Shown here piece by piece: positions 57,377 through 64,000 of a DNA stretch of 64,000 nt; position 1 is the first letter of the stretch, and each line of letters starts with the position of its first letter. The DNA comes from Lysobacter sp. Root76 (GTDB lineage Bacteria > Pseudomonadota > Gammaproteobacteria > Xanthomonadales > Xanthomonadaceae). Under the pieces are notes generated by a model, which saw only the letters and a program-made list of their open reading frames with translations, was not told where the DNA came from and ran no database searches. The translations under genes were made by a program, and so were the position numbers. The stretch covers positions 290,550 through 354,549 of the forward strand of contig NZ_LMIK01000001.1 of NCBI RefSeq assembly GCF_001428685.1, in the 5' to 3' direction.

Positions 57377-58894
57377 TCAACCGCGCAGCTGCAGAATCAA
57401 CTCGCGCGTAACCGGATCCTCAGCCTCGGCCTCACCGGACAGCGCCGGCAGCAGACGGCTGGCGACCTGCTTGCCGAGCTCGACGCCGAACTGGTCGAAG
57501 GCGTTGATGTCCCAGAACACCGACTGCAGGTAGACGCTGTGCTCGTACAGCGCCAGCAGCGCGCCCAGCGAACGCGGGCTAAGCGCGTCGAGCAGGATGG
57601 TGGTGCTCGGCCGGCCGCCGGCATAGGCGCGGTGCGGGTCGTCGCTGGCCTGGCCGTTGGCGAAGGCCTCGGTCTGCGCCAGCAGGTTGGCCTGCAGCGC
57701 GCGATGATTTTCGGGATACGGCGCATCGGCGCGGATCACGCCGATGAAATCGCCCGGCACGATCGAGCTGCCCTGGTGCAGGGCCTGGAAGAAGCTGTGC
57801 TGGGTGTCGGTGCCGACGCCGCCCCACCACACCGGCACGGTGTCGCCGACGATGGCGCTGCCGTCCAGCCGCGTCGACTTGCCCAGGCTCTCCATCACCA
57901 GCTGCTGCAGGTAGTTCGAAAGCAGCTTGAGGCGGTCGTCGTAGGCCAGCACGGCCTGGGTCGCGTAACCCAGACCGTTGCGGTTCCAGACCGAGGTCAG
58001 CGCGTGCCAGGCCGCCAGGTTGCGCGGCGGCGGCGTGTCGAGCACGTGCGCGTCCATTTCGGCGGCGCCGTCGAGGAAGGCCTCGAACGCGTCCATGCCG
58101 ATCGCCAGCGCGATCGGCAGGCCGACCGCCGACCACAGCGAATAACGCCCGCCGACCCAGTCCCACATCGGCAGGATGCGTTCGGGCGGAATCGCGAACG
58201 CGGCCGCGGGACGCTCGACGTTGGCGCTGATCGCGTACAGGCGATTGCCGGCGTGCGCGCCCAGCCAGTCGCGGACCACGCCGCCGTTGAGCAGGGTTTC
58301 CTGGGTGCCGAAGGTCTTGGAGATCAGCAGCGCGGCGGTGCGCGCCGGATCGAGGCCGGCCAGGGTGCGCTGGGCGGCGTGGCCGTCGACGTTGGACAGG
58401 AAGTGGACCCGGAAACGGCCCGGGACGGCGCCGCTGAGCGCGTCGGCGGCCAGGCGCGGCCCCAGATCGGAGCCGCCGATGCCGACGCTGACGATGTCGG
58501 TGACGTCGCTGGCGGACAGTTCGTCGACGATCGCGCGCATGCGCTTGCGCGCCTGCAGCGCCTGGGCGTGGGCGTCGCGCGCGACCTGCGCCTGGGAGAA
58601 ATCGCCGCGCAGCGCGGTGTGCAGCGCCGGCCTGCCTTCGGTGATATTGACGGTCTGGCCGTCGAACAGCGCGCGCAGGCGCGGGCCGAAGCCGGCGCCT
58701 TCGGCCGCCGCGAACAGCGCGGCCAGGGCCTCGCGGTCGTAGTGCTGGCGCGCGAAGCTGGCGTAGACCGGGCCGACCCGCAGCGCGAAATCCTGCGCGC
58801 GGGCCGGGTCGGCGGCGATCAGCTGCGGCAGCCCGGTGCGGGCGACGCGCCCCGCCTGGGCGCTCAGTGGGCTCAGTCGGGATTCGTCGCTCAT
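57377..58894 (-). CDS. pgi: Glucose-6-phosphate isomerase
   Basis: Interconverts glucose-6-phosphate and fructose-6-phosphate. The protein has 505 residues. [50 protein letters not shown] and the catalytic region [17 protein letters not shown] are all present. The C-terminus is shorter than E. coli Pgi (549), the usual Xanthomonad form. The ATG at 58894 follows panD by eight bases, so it closes the pan operon. Identification is secure. Confidence 0.97.
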   Translation of the reverse strand: MSDESRLSPLSAQAGRVARTGLPQLIAADPARAQDFALRVGPVYASFARQHYDREALAALFAAAEGAGFGPRLRALFDGQTVNITEGRPALHTALRGDFSQAQVARDAHAQALQARKRMRAIVDELSASDVTDIVSVGIGGSDLGPRLAADALSGAVPGRFRVHFLSNVDGHAAQRTLAGLDPARTAALLISKTFGTQETLLNGGVVRDWLGAHAGNRLYAISANVERPAAAFAIPPERILPMWDWVGGRYSLWSAVGLPIALAIGMDAFEAFLDGAAEMDAHVLDTPPPRNLAAWHALTSVWNRNGLGYATQAVLAYDDRLKLLSNYLQQLVMESLGKSTRLDGSAIVGDTVPVWWGGVGTDTQHSFFQALHQGSSIVPGDFIGVIRADAPYPENHRALQANLLAQTEAFANGQASDDPHRAYAGGRPSTTILLDALSPRSLGALLALYEHSVYLQSVFWDINAFDQFGVELGKQVASRLLPALSGEAEAEDPVTRELILQLRG

Positions 58895-58902
58895 GCGTTC
58901 TC

Positions 58903-59283
58903 TCAGGCCGCCTGGGCCGGCATGGAAGTGTTGGTGTGGGTCAGCTGGTTGTGGCGGTCGACATAGACCAGGGTCGGCTTGTACTTCGCCGCTTCGGCCT
59001 CGTCGCAGACGCCATAGGCGCAGATGATGACCAGATCGCCCGGCTGGGCCCGGTGCGCGGCCGCGCCGTTGACCGAGATCACGCCGCTGCCCTCTTCGCC
59101 GCGGATGGCGTAGGTGACGAAGCGCTGGCCGTTGTTGACGTTGTAGATGTGGACCTGTTCGTACTCGCGGATGCCGGAAATATCGAGCAGGCGGCCGTCG
59201 ATCGCGCAGGACCCTTCGTAGTGGAGCTCGGCGTGGGTGACCGTGGCGCGGTGGATCTTGGCCTTGAGCAGGTTGAGTTGCAT
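58903..59283 (-). CDS. panD: Aspartate 1-decarboxylase proenzyme
   Basis: Makes beta-alanine for pantothenate. The 126-residue proenzyme self-cleaves between Gly24 and Ser25 in [10 protein letters not shown] to form a pyruvoyl group. [17 protein letters not shown] and [21 protein letters not shown] are family motifs (the first residue of the latter reads V-N-G). The ATG at 59283 gives [16 protein letters not shown] as in E. coli. It is between panC and pgi. Confidence 0.97.
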   Translation of the reverse strand: MQLNLLKAKIHRATVTHAELHYEGSCAIDGRLLDISGIREYEQVHIYNVNNGQRFVTYAIRGEEGSGVISVNGAAAHRAQPGDLVIICAYGVCDEAEAAKYKPTLVYVDRHNQLTHTNTSMPAQAA

Positions 59284-59393
59284 GTTCTTAACTCCGTCCG
59301 CGGACGCGCGGGCGCGAAAAACCGAAGTCTAGCAGCGCATGGCGCGCTGCAACATCGGCGGGACCGACCGGCCCTGGAACGGTGTATCCGCGT

Positions 59394-60242
59394 TCAGGCG
59401 GCGAATTCGAGGTTATCGATCAGGCGGGTGCGGCCGAGCCGGGCCGCGATCAGGGCGACCCGTGGCGCGTCGGCCGCGCCGGTCTCCGGCAGGCCCAGGT
59501 CCTGGCGCCGGATCGCTGCATAGTCGACGACGAAGCCGGCCGTTTCCAGGCGCAGCGCGGCTTCGGCCTCGACCGCATCGCGCGGGGTGCCGGCCTGCAG
59601 CGCCTGCCGCATCCATTGCAGGCAGCGGTGGATCTCGGCCGCGCGCGGGCGCTCCTCGGCGGACAGGTATTGGTTGCGCGAGCTCATCGCCAGGCCGTCG
59701 GCCTCGCGCAGGGTGTCGCCGGCGACGATCTCGATCGGGAACGCCAGGTCATGCACCAGATAGCGGATCACCGCCAGCTGCTGGTAGTCCTTGCGCCCGA
59801 ACACCGCCACGTCCGGCCGCACCTGGTTGAACAGGCGCGCGACCACGGTGGCGACGCCGTCGAAATGGCCGGGGCGGTGCGCGCCCTCCAGGCCATCGGT
59901 GACGTGCGGCACCTGCACCTGGACGGTGGCCTGCGGCCCGTAGGGGTACATGGTTTCGACCGACGGCAGCCACATCAGGTCGGCGCCGGCCGCGGCCAGG
60001 CCGGCGGCGTCGGCCTCCGGCGTGCGCGGGTAACGGCCGTAGTCCTCGTTGGGGCCGAACTGGGTCGGATTGACGAACACGCTGACCACGACCCGGTCGG
60101 CGCGTACGCGCGCCAGTTTCACCAGCGAATGGTGGCCGGCGTGCAGATTGCCCATGGTCGGCACGAAGGCCACGCGCAGGCCTTCGCGACGCCAGGCGTC
60201 GATGGTGGAACGCAGTACGGCCAGATCGTCGACGGTCAGCAT
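59394..60242 (-). CDS. panC: Pantothenate synthetase
   Basis: Joins pantoate and beta-alanine using ATP. The protein has 282 residues. PTMGNLHAGHHSLV carries the HIGH-type motif, FVNPTQFGPNEDYGRYPRT follows, then AVFGRKDYQQLAVI and the KMSKS-like MSSRNQYLS. It sits between panB and panD in the usual order of this family. Identification is secure. Confidence 0.97.
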   Translation of the reverse strand: MLTVDDLAVLRSTIDAWRREGLRVAFVPTMGNLHAGHHSLVKLARVRADRVVVSVFVNPTQFGPNEDYGRYPRTPEADAAGLAAAGADLMWLPSVETMYPYGPQATVQVQVPHVTDGLEGAHRPGHFDGVATVVARLFNQVRPDVAVFGRKDYQQLAVIRYLVHDLAFPIEIVAGDTLREADGLAMSSRNQYLSAEERPRAAEIHRCLQWMRQALQAGTPRDAVEAEAALRLETAGFVVDYAAIRRQDLGLPETGAADAPRVALIAARLGRTRLIDNLEFAA

Positions 60243-60384
60243 GTCTTGCTCGTGGATAAGGTGGAGGCGGCGAAATCCGGTGGCGCCGCCACCGCAGGCT
60301 GCGGATTACACGCCGATACGGCGGCGATCACAACGGCCGCGCGCGCAACGCTGGGTTCGACCGGCTGGCTTCAACTGGCTGGCT

Positions 60385-61218
60385 TCAACCGGCGTAGGAA
60401 TGCGCCTCGTCCGGGAAGCGGCGCTCGCGTACGGCGTCGGCGTAGGCCCGGAACGCGCCCTCGATCGAGCCGCCTTCGGCGAGGAAATCCTTGACGAACT
60501 TGGGCCTGCGGTGGCCGGAATTCACGCCCAGCAGATCGTGCAGCACCAGCACCTGGCCGTCGCATTGCAGGCCCGCGCCGATGCCGATGGTCGGGATCGC
60601 GAGATCGGCGGTGATCGCGGCGGCGACCGGATTGGGCACGCATTCCAGCACCAGCAGCGTGGCGCCGGCGTCCTGGACCGCGCGCGCATCCTCGCGCAGG
60701 CGCGCCGCAGCGGCTTCGTCGCGGCCCTGGACCTTGTAGCCGCCCAGGCGCAACACCGACTGCGGGGTCAGGCCCAGATGCGCGCAGACCGGAATCTCGC
60801 GCTCGACCAGGAAACGGATCACCTCGAGCTTGTGGCCCGCGCCTTCGAGCTTGACCATCGCCGCGCCGGCCTGCAGCAGCGCGGTCGAAGCCTCCAGCGC
60901 GCGCTCGGGCGTGGCGTCGGACTGGAACGGCAGGTCGGCGATCAGCAAGGCCTTGGACAGGCCGCGCGCGACGCAGGCGGTGTGGTAGGCGATGTCGGCC
61001 ACGCGCACCGGCAAGGTGCTGTTGTGGCCCTGCACCACCATACCCAGGGAATCGCCGATCAGCACCAGGTCGATGCCGACCGCGTCCATGCTGCGCGCGA
61101 AGCCGGCGTCGTAGCAGGTCAGCATGACCAGCGGGCGGCCTTCGCGCTTGGCGTCGGCGAGCATGGGCACGGTCCAGGCGGTCTTGCGCGGGGTGTCGGT
61201 GGGGGCCGAGGTGTACAT
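60385..61218 (-). CDS. panB: 3-methyl-2-oxobutanoate hydroxymethyltransferase
   Basis: First committed pantothenate step, making ketopantoate. The protein has 277 residues. [20 protein letters not shown] and [18 protein letters not shown] bind metal and substrate; VKLEGAG and HLGLTPQSV follow, with [20 protein letters not shown] near residue 200. The ATG at 61218 is preceded by GACCCACCGACC without a strong ribosome site. The 142-base gap to panC holds a short CTGGCTTCAA direct repeat. Confidence 0.97.
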   Translation of the reverse strand: MYTSAPTDTPRKTAWTVPMLADAKREGRPLVMLTCYDAGFARSMDAVGIDLVLIGDSLGMVVQGHNSTLPVRVADIAYHTACVARGLSKALLIADLPFQSDATPERALEASTALLQAGAAMVKLEGAGHKLEVIRFLVEREIPVCAHLGLTPQSVLRLGGYKVQGRDEAAAARLREDARAVQDAGATLLVLECVPNPVAAAITADLAIPTIGIGAGLQCDGQVLVLHDLLGVNSGHRRPKFVKDFLAEGGSIEGAFRAYADAVRERRFPDEAHSYAG

Positions 61219-61282
61219 GGTCGGTGGGTCTCGCCCGGCCGATCGCCGGACGCTCGCGGGGGGTAGCCCTATAACTTAACGC

Positions 61283-61783
61283 CTAAGCCAGCGTTTGTAT
61301 GTCGCCCGGTTCGAGTCCGGCCAAGGCTTCGCGCGCCGGCCCGATGCCGGGAATGTGCGCATCCGGCGCGATTTCGAGCAGCGGCAGCAGCGCGAACGCG
61401 CGCTCATGCAGGTGCGGATGCGGCACGCGCAGACCGGGTTCGTCGAGACTGCGCTGTCCGTACAGCAGCAGATCCAGGTCCAGCGTGCGCGGGCCCCAAC
61501 GGTCGCTGCCGTCGTCGCGGCGGTCGCGACCGGCCTCGCGTTCGATCGCCAGCATCGCCGCCAGCAGGGCCTGCGGCGACAGTCCGGTCTCCAGCATCGC
61601 CGCGGCATTGACGAAATCCGGCTGCGCGGTCACGCCCCAGGCCGGCGTGCGGTACAGCGAGGACGCGCGCAGCAGGCGCGTGCCCGGCAACTCAGCCAGG
61701 GCCGCGAACGCGCCGCGCAGGATCGCGGCGCTATCGCCCAGGTTGCTGCCCAGGCCGACGAACGCGACCTCGGCCGGGTTCAT
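61283..61783 (-). CDS. folK: 6-hydroxymethyl-7,8-dihydropterin pyrophosphokinase
   Basis: Folate synthesis, transferring pyrophosphate from ATP to hydroxymethyldihydropterin. The protein has 166 residues. FVGLGSNLGDSAAIL opens it; RDRRDDGSDRWGPRTLDLDLLLYG has the metal-binding Asp pair; and LRVPHPHLHERAFALLPLLEI closes the active site. The ATG overlaps the pcnB stop by four bases (ATGA). Confidence 0.96.
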   Translation of the reverse strand: MNPAEVAFVGLGSNLGDSAAILRGAFAALAELPGTRLLRASSLYRTPAWGVTAQPDFVNAAAMLETGLSPQALLAAMLAIEREAGRDRRDDGSDRWGPRTLDLDLLLYGQRSLDEPGLRVPHPHLHERAFALLPLLEIAPDAHIPGIGPAREALAGLEPGDIQTLA

Positions 61784-63258
61784 TCGCCGTCGTGGCCGAC
61801 CGCACCGGCCTCGGCTCCGCCGCCGCTACGGCGACGGCGGCGGCGCTTGCGCGGCGCGGCGCCCGGTTCCGCGTCGGACGGCGGCTGCGCGTCCAGCTGC
61901 GCGGCCAGTTCGTCGTCGGGTTTGCCCTGGGCTTCGCTCCAGAACGCGACATCGGCCGCATGCTCGTCGGACGCGGCCAGGCGCAGGTTGAGGAAATCAT
62001 AGGCAGCGCGGAAACGCGGATGCGACAGCAGCCGGAATACGCGCTTGCGCTGGCGCTGGGAGAAGCGCGTCTGCAGCAGCCAGATCTCCTGCATCGGCAG
62101 GGAGAAACGCCGCGGCAGCGCGATCGTTTCCAACTGGTGCACGGTGACCCGGTCGGCGGCGCGGCGCTGGGCTTCGACCGCATGCATGCCCTGCGCCTGC
62201 AGCGCCATCAACGCGCGGCAATAGGCCGGCCACAGCAGCATCGCGAACAGGAACGCCGGCGACACCGGCTCGTCGTTGGCGACGCGGGTATCGGTGCCCT
62301 GCAGGCCCTCCAGCAGCATGCGCCGCAGAGCGCCGCTGCGATTGGACTTGAGCGCGGCCGCGGTCTCCGGCAGCAGCGCCGGCAACAGGCCGTAACGCTC
62401 CAGGCCGAGGAAGCTCTGCACCGCGTGCCCGGACAGGAACAGCTTCAGGCATTCCTCGAACAAACGCGCCGGCGCGGCTTCGCTGAGCAGCGAGGCCAGG
62501 GCCGGGATCGGCGCCGCGGTCGCGGCCTCGATCTCGAAGCCGAGTTTGGCCGCCAGGCGCACCGCGCGCAGCATCCGCACCGGGTCTTCGCGGTAACGCG
62601 TTTCCGGATCGCCGATCAGGCGCATCAGGCGGTTCTGCACATCCTCGAAACCGCCGACGTAATCGCGCACCGAGAAATCCTCGACCGCGTAGTACAGCGC
62701 GTTGGCGGTGAAGTCGCGGCGGACCGCGTCGTCCTCGATGCTGCCGTAGACGTTGTCGCGGACCAGGCGGCCGCCGTTGTCGGTCTCGCGATCGCCGCTG
62801 CCGTCGTCGATGTTGGCGCGGAAGGTCGCGACCTCGATGATCTCGCGGCCGTAGACCACGTGCGCCAGGCGGAAGCGGCGGCCGATCAGGCGGCAGTTGC
62901 GGAACAGGCCCTTGACCTGCTCCGGGGTGGCGTCGGTGGCGACGTCGAAGTCCTTGGGGTGGCCGCCGACCAGGATGTCGCGCACGGCGCCGCCGACCAG
63001 GTAGCCGCCGAAGCCGGCGTCGCGAAGTCGGTACAGCACCCGCAGCGCGTTGGGACTGATCTCCTTGCGCGAGACGTTGTGCTGTTCGCGCGGGATCACC
63101 CGCAGCATGGGATGGACGTGGTCATGACCGTTGGGATTTTCGGGCTGCATCGAGCGGTCGTCGCCGCGGTTGGGATCGTTGCTGCGGGGCAGCGGATCGC
63201 TGTGGGGAGGTGAACGGCGGCCGGTCGGAACCGGTTGCCGAGCGCTATTCAGCCCCAT
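61780..63258 (-). CDS. pcnB: Poly(A) polymerase I
   Basis: Adds poly(A) tails that speed RNA decay. Up to 492 residues. The nucleotidyltransferase core is GFGGYLVGGAVRDILVGG then PKDFDVATDATPEQVK with the catalytic DxD. LFRNCRLIGRRFRLAHVVYG and ATFRANIDDG are PcnB-specific. A basic C-terminal tail (RKRRRRRRSGGG) resembles the RNA-binding tail of E. coli PcnB. The ATG at 63258 has no clear ribosome site; an ATG at 63150 (MQPENPNGHDHVHPML) is a fair alternative. Which start is used is not resolved. Confidence 0.94.
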   Translation of the reverse strand: MGLNSARQPVPTGRRSPPHSDPLPRSNDPNRGDDRSMQPENPNGHDHVHPMLRVIPREQHNVSRKEISPNALRVLYRLRDAGFGGYLVGGAVRDILVGGHPKDFDVATDATPEQVKGLFRNCRLIGRRFRLAHVVYGREIIEVATFRANIDDGSGDRETDNGGRLVRDNVYGSIEDDAVRRDFTANALYYAVEDFSVRDYVGGFEDVQNRLMRLIGDPETRYREDPVRMLRAVRLAAKLGFEIEAATAAPIPALASLLSEAAPARLFEECLKLFLSGHAVQSFLGLERYGLLPALLPETAAALKSNRSGALRRMLLEGLQGTDTRVANDEPVSPAFLFAMLLWPAYCRALMALQAQGMHAVEAQRRAADRVTVHQLETIALPRRFSLPMQEIWLLQTRFSQRQRKRVFRLLSHPRFRAAYDFLNLRLAASDEHAADVAFWSEAQGKPDDELAAQLDAQPPSDAEPGAAPRKRRRRRRSGGGAEAGAVGHDGE

Positions 63259-63306
63259 ATACTAGCAGGCCGCATACGATTGAGAGTCGGATGCGGGTTT
63301 ACCTCA

Positions 63307-63382
63307 GCTCCCTTCGTCTAGAGGCCTAGGACGTGGCCCTCTCAAGGCTAAAACACGAGTTCGAATCTCGTAGGGAGCGCCA
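63307..63382 (+). tRNA. tRNA-Glu (anticodon CTC)
   Basis: A 76-base gene with encoded CCA. The acceptor stem is GCTCCCT/AGGGAGC. The D arm TCGTCTAGAGGCCTAGGACG is the tRNA-Glu form, the anticodon loop reads CTCTCAA giving CUC (decodes GAG), and the T arm is ACGAG-TTCGAAT-CTCGT. It is divergent from pcnB and followed by an intrinsic terminator. Confidence 0.96.
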
Positions 63383-63391
63383 AATCTTGAA

Positions 63392-63423
63392 AGCCCGCGC
63401 AGCGATGCGCGGGCTTTTTCTTT
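63392..63423 (+). terminator. Terminator after tRNA-Glu
   Basis: AGCCCGCGCA pairs with TGCGCGGGCT around a GCGA loop, then TTTTCTTT. Confidence 0.9.
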
Positions 63424-63562
63424 AGTACAGGCGGCTTTACAGGCGCTGCAGGCGCGGCGATGAGAGTCGCTCGCAACAACGCCGGGCGGCCGCGAAACGC
63501 TAGGTTTGCGCCCTCGCCTGTCGCTAAACTAGCCACGCCGACCATCCACGGAAGACCGTTCC

Positions 63563-63886
63563 ATGCCCTTCGTCGTCACCGAGAACTGCATCAAGTGCAA
63601 GTACACCGACTGCGTCGAGGTGTGCCCGGTCGACTGTTTTCACGAAGGCCCGAATTTCCTGGTGATCGATCCGGACGAGTGCATCGACTGCACCTTGTGC
63701 GAGCCGGAATGCCCGATCAATGCGATCTATCCCGAGGACGACGTGCCGGCCGGACAGGAGGCGTTCGTGGCGCTCAACGCCGAACTCGCCAAGGCCTGGC
63801 CGGTGATCACCACGCGCAAGGACGGCCTGGCCGACGCCAAGGACTGGGAAGGCAAGCCGGACAAGCTCGACCTGCTCGAACGCTGA
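63563..63886 (+). CDS. fdxA: 7Fe ferredoxin FdxA
   Basis: A 107-residue soluble electron carrier with one 3Fe-4S and one 4Fe-4S cluster. The cysteine patterns are [18 protein letters not shown] at 9-26 and [16 protein letters not shown] at 40-55. The C-terminal extension of about 50 residues ([17 protein letters not shown]) is typical of the Azotobacter FdI type. The ATG at 63563 has GGAAGA upstream. It is a single-gene unit ended by a terminator at 63929. Confidence 0.96.
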   Translation: MPFVVTENCIKCKYTDCVEVCPVDCFHEGPNFLVIDPDECIDCTLCEPECPINAIYPEDDVPAGQEAFVALNAELAKAWPVITTRKDGLADAKDWEGKPDKLDLLER

Positions 63887-63928
63887 GCCCAGGCGCGGCG
63901 GCAGTCGCCGACGCCGAAACCGCATACG

Positions 63929-63960
63929 AAAACGGGCGTCCAGGGCGCCCGTTTTCTTTG
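63929..63960 (+). terminator. Terminator after fdxA
   Basis: AAACGGGCG pairs with CGCCCGTTT around TCCAGGG, followed by TCTTTG. Confidence 0.85.
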
Positions 63961-63975
63961 CGGCATGGCAGCGGA

Positions 63976-64000
63976 TTACTTGCTGCCGATCGCTTCCTTC
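63976..64000 (-). CDS. Probable C-terminus of a minus-strand gene continuing past the window
   Basis: Reading from the edge, the minus strand ends with KEAIGSK then TAA at 63978-63976, with good codon choice and just inside the fdxA terminator. Only seven residues are visible, so no family can be named. It may also be chance. Confidence 0.3.

Overview
The window is GC-rich (about 70 percent by eye) chromosomal DNA of a gammaproteobacterium in the Xanthomonadaceae/Lysobacteraceae, most likely Lysobacter or a close relative. The evidence is gene order (prmB-aroC-asd-fimV-truA-trpF beside trpBA-accD; nnrD-tsaE-amiC-mutL opposite queG; pcnB-folK-panBCD-pgi), very large TonB-dependent receptors of the Xanthomonad type, many GTG/TTG starts, and the GTAGGAGCGGCGTAAGCCGC intergenic repeat. 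No insertion sequence, integrase, prophage or CRISPR array was seen. This is core chromosome with a few accessory islands. The species is inferred, not proven.

Layout. 1-12944: mostly minus-strand metabolic genes: glmM (cut by the window edge), accD, trpA, trpB, a divergent LysR regulator, then trpF, truA, a FimV-like protein, asd, a 2-hydroxyacid dehydrogenase, aroC and prmB. 13038-25363: a mixed envelope region with an unknown membrane protein, a shortened DUF4189 protein, sco/psd, an HAF-repeat secreted protein, a YhhN protein, an MltD-like transglycosylase, a HerA-like ATPase, an NlpE-like lipoprotein, greB and an MgtC/DUF4010 membrane protein. 25377-35369: rimO, then the most coherent system of the window: dienelactone-hydrolase-like and HIT proteins translationally chained to pxpB-pxpC, followed by a DUF885 lipoprotein hydrolase, a 60-residue membrane protein, pxpA, DUF969-DUF979 membrane proteins and pyroglutamyl peptidase. 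35538-45070: a small secreted protein, dcd, apbC, two tandem paralogous TonB-dependent receptors behind a shared 22-nt upstream element, and a DUF2147 protein. 45292-56944: metG, an orphan RsxB-like ferredoxin, TraB/GumN, DUF1684, mutL, amiC, tsaE, nnrD and queG. 57377-64000: pgi, panD, panC, panB, folK, pcnB, tRNA-Glu(CTC) and fdxA.

How they work together. The trp genes finish tryptophan synthesis, with a LysR protein placed to control trpBA. accD, psd, glmM, amiC and the transglycosylase serve membrane and cell-wall synthesis and turnover. panBCD makes pantothenate. The 28-35 kb block looks like a complete scavenging route for pyroglutamyl peptides: outer hydrolysis, uptake, release of 5-oxoproline by Pcp, and ATP-driven conversion to glutamate by PxpABC. 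The receptor pair may import an unknown large substrate under common control.

The best candidates for under-described biology are the extended 5-oxoproline locus, the shared receptor upstream element, the trpB-trpA hairpin, and the palindromic intergenic repeat families.
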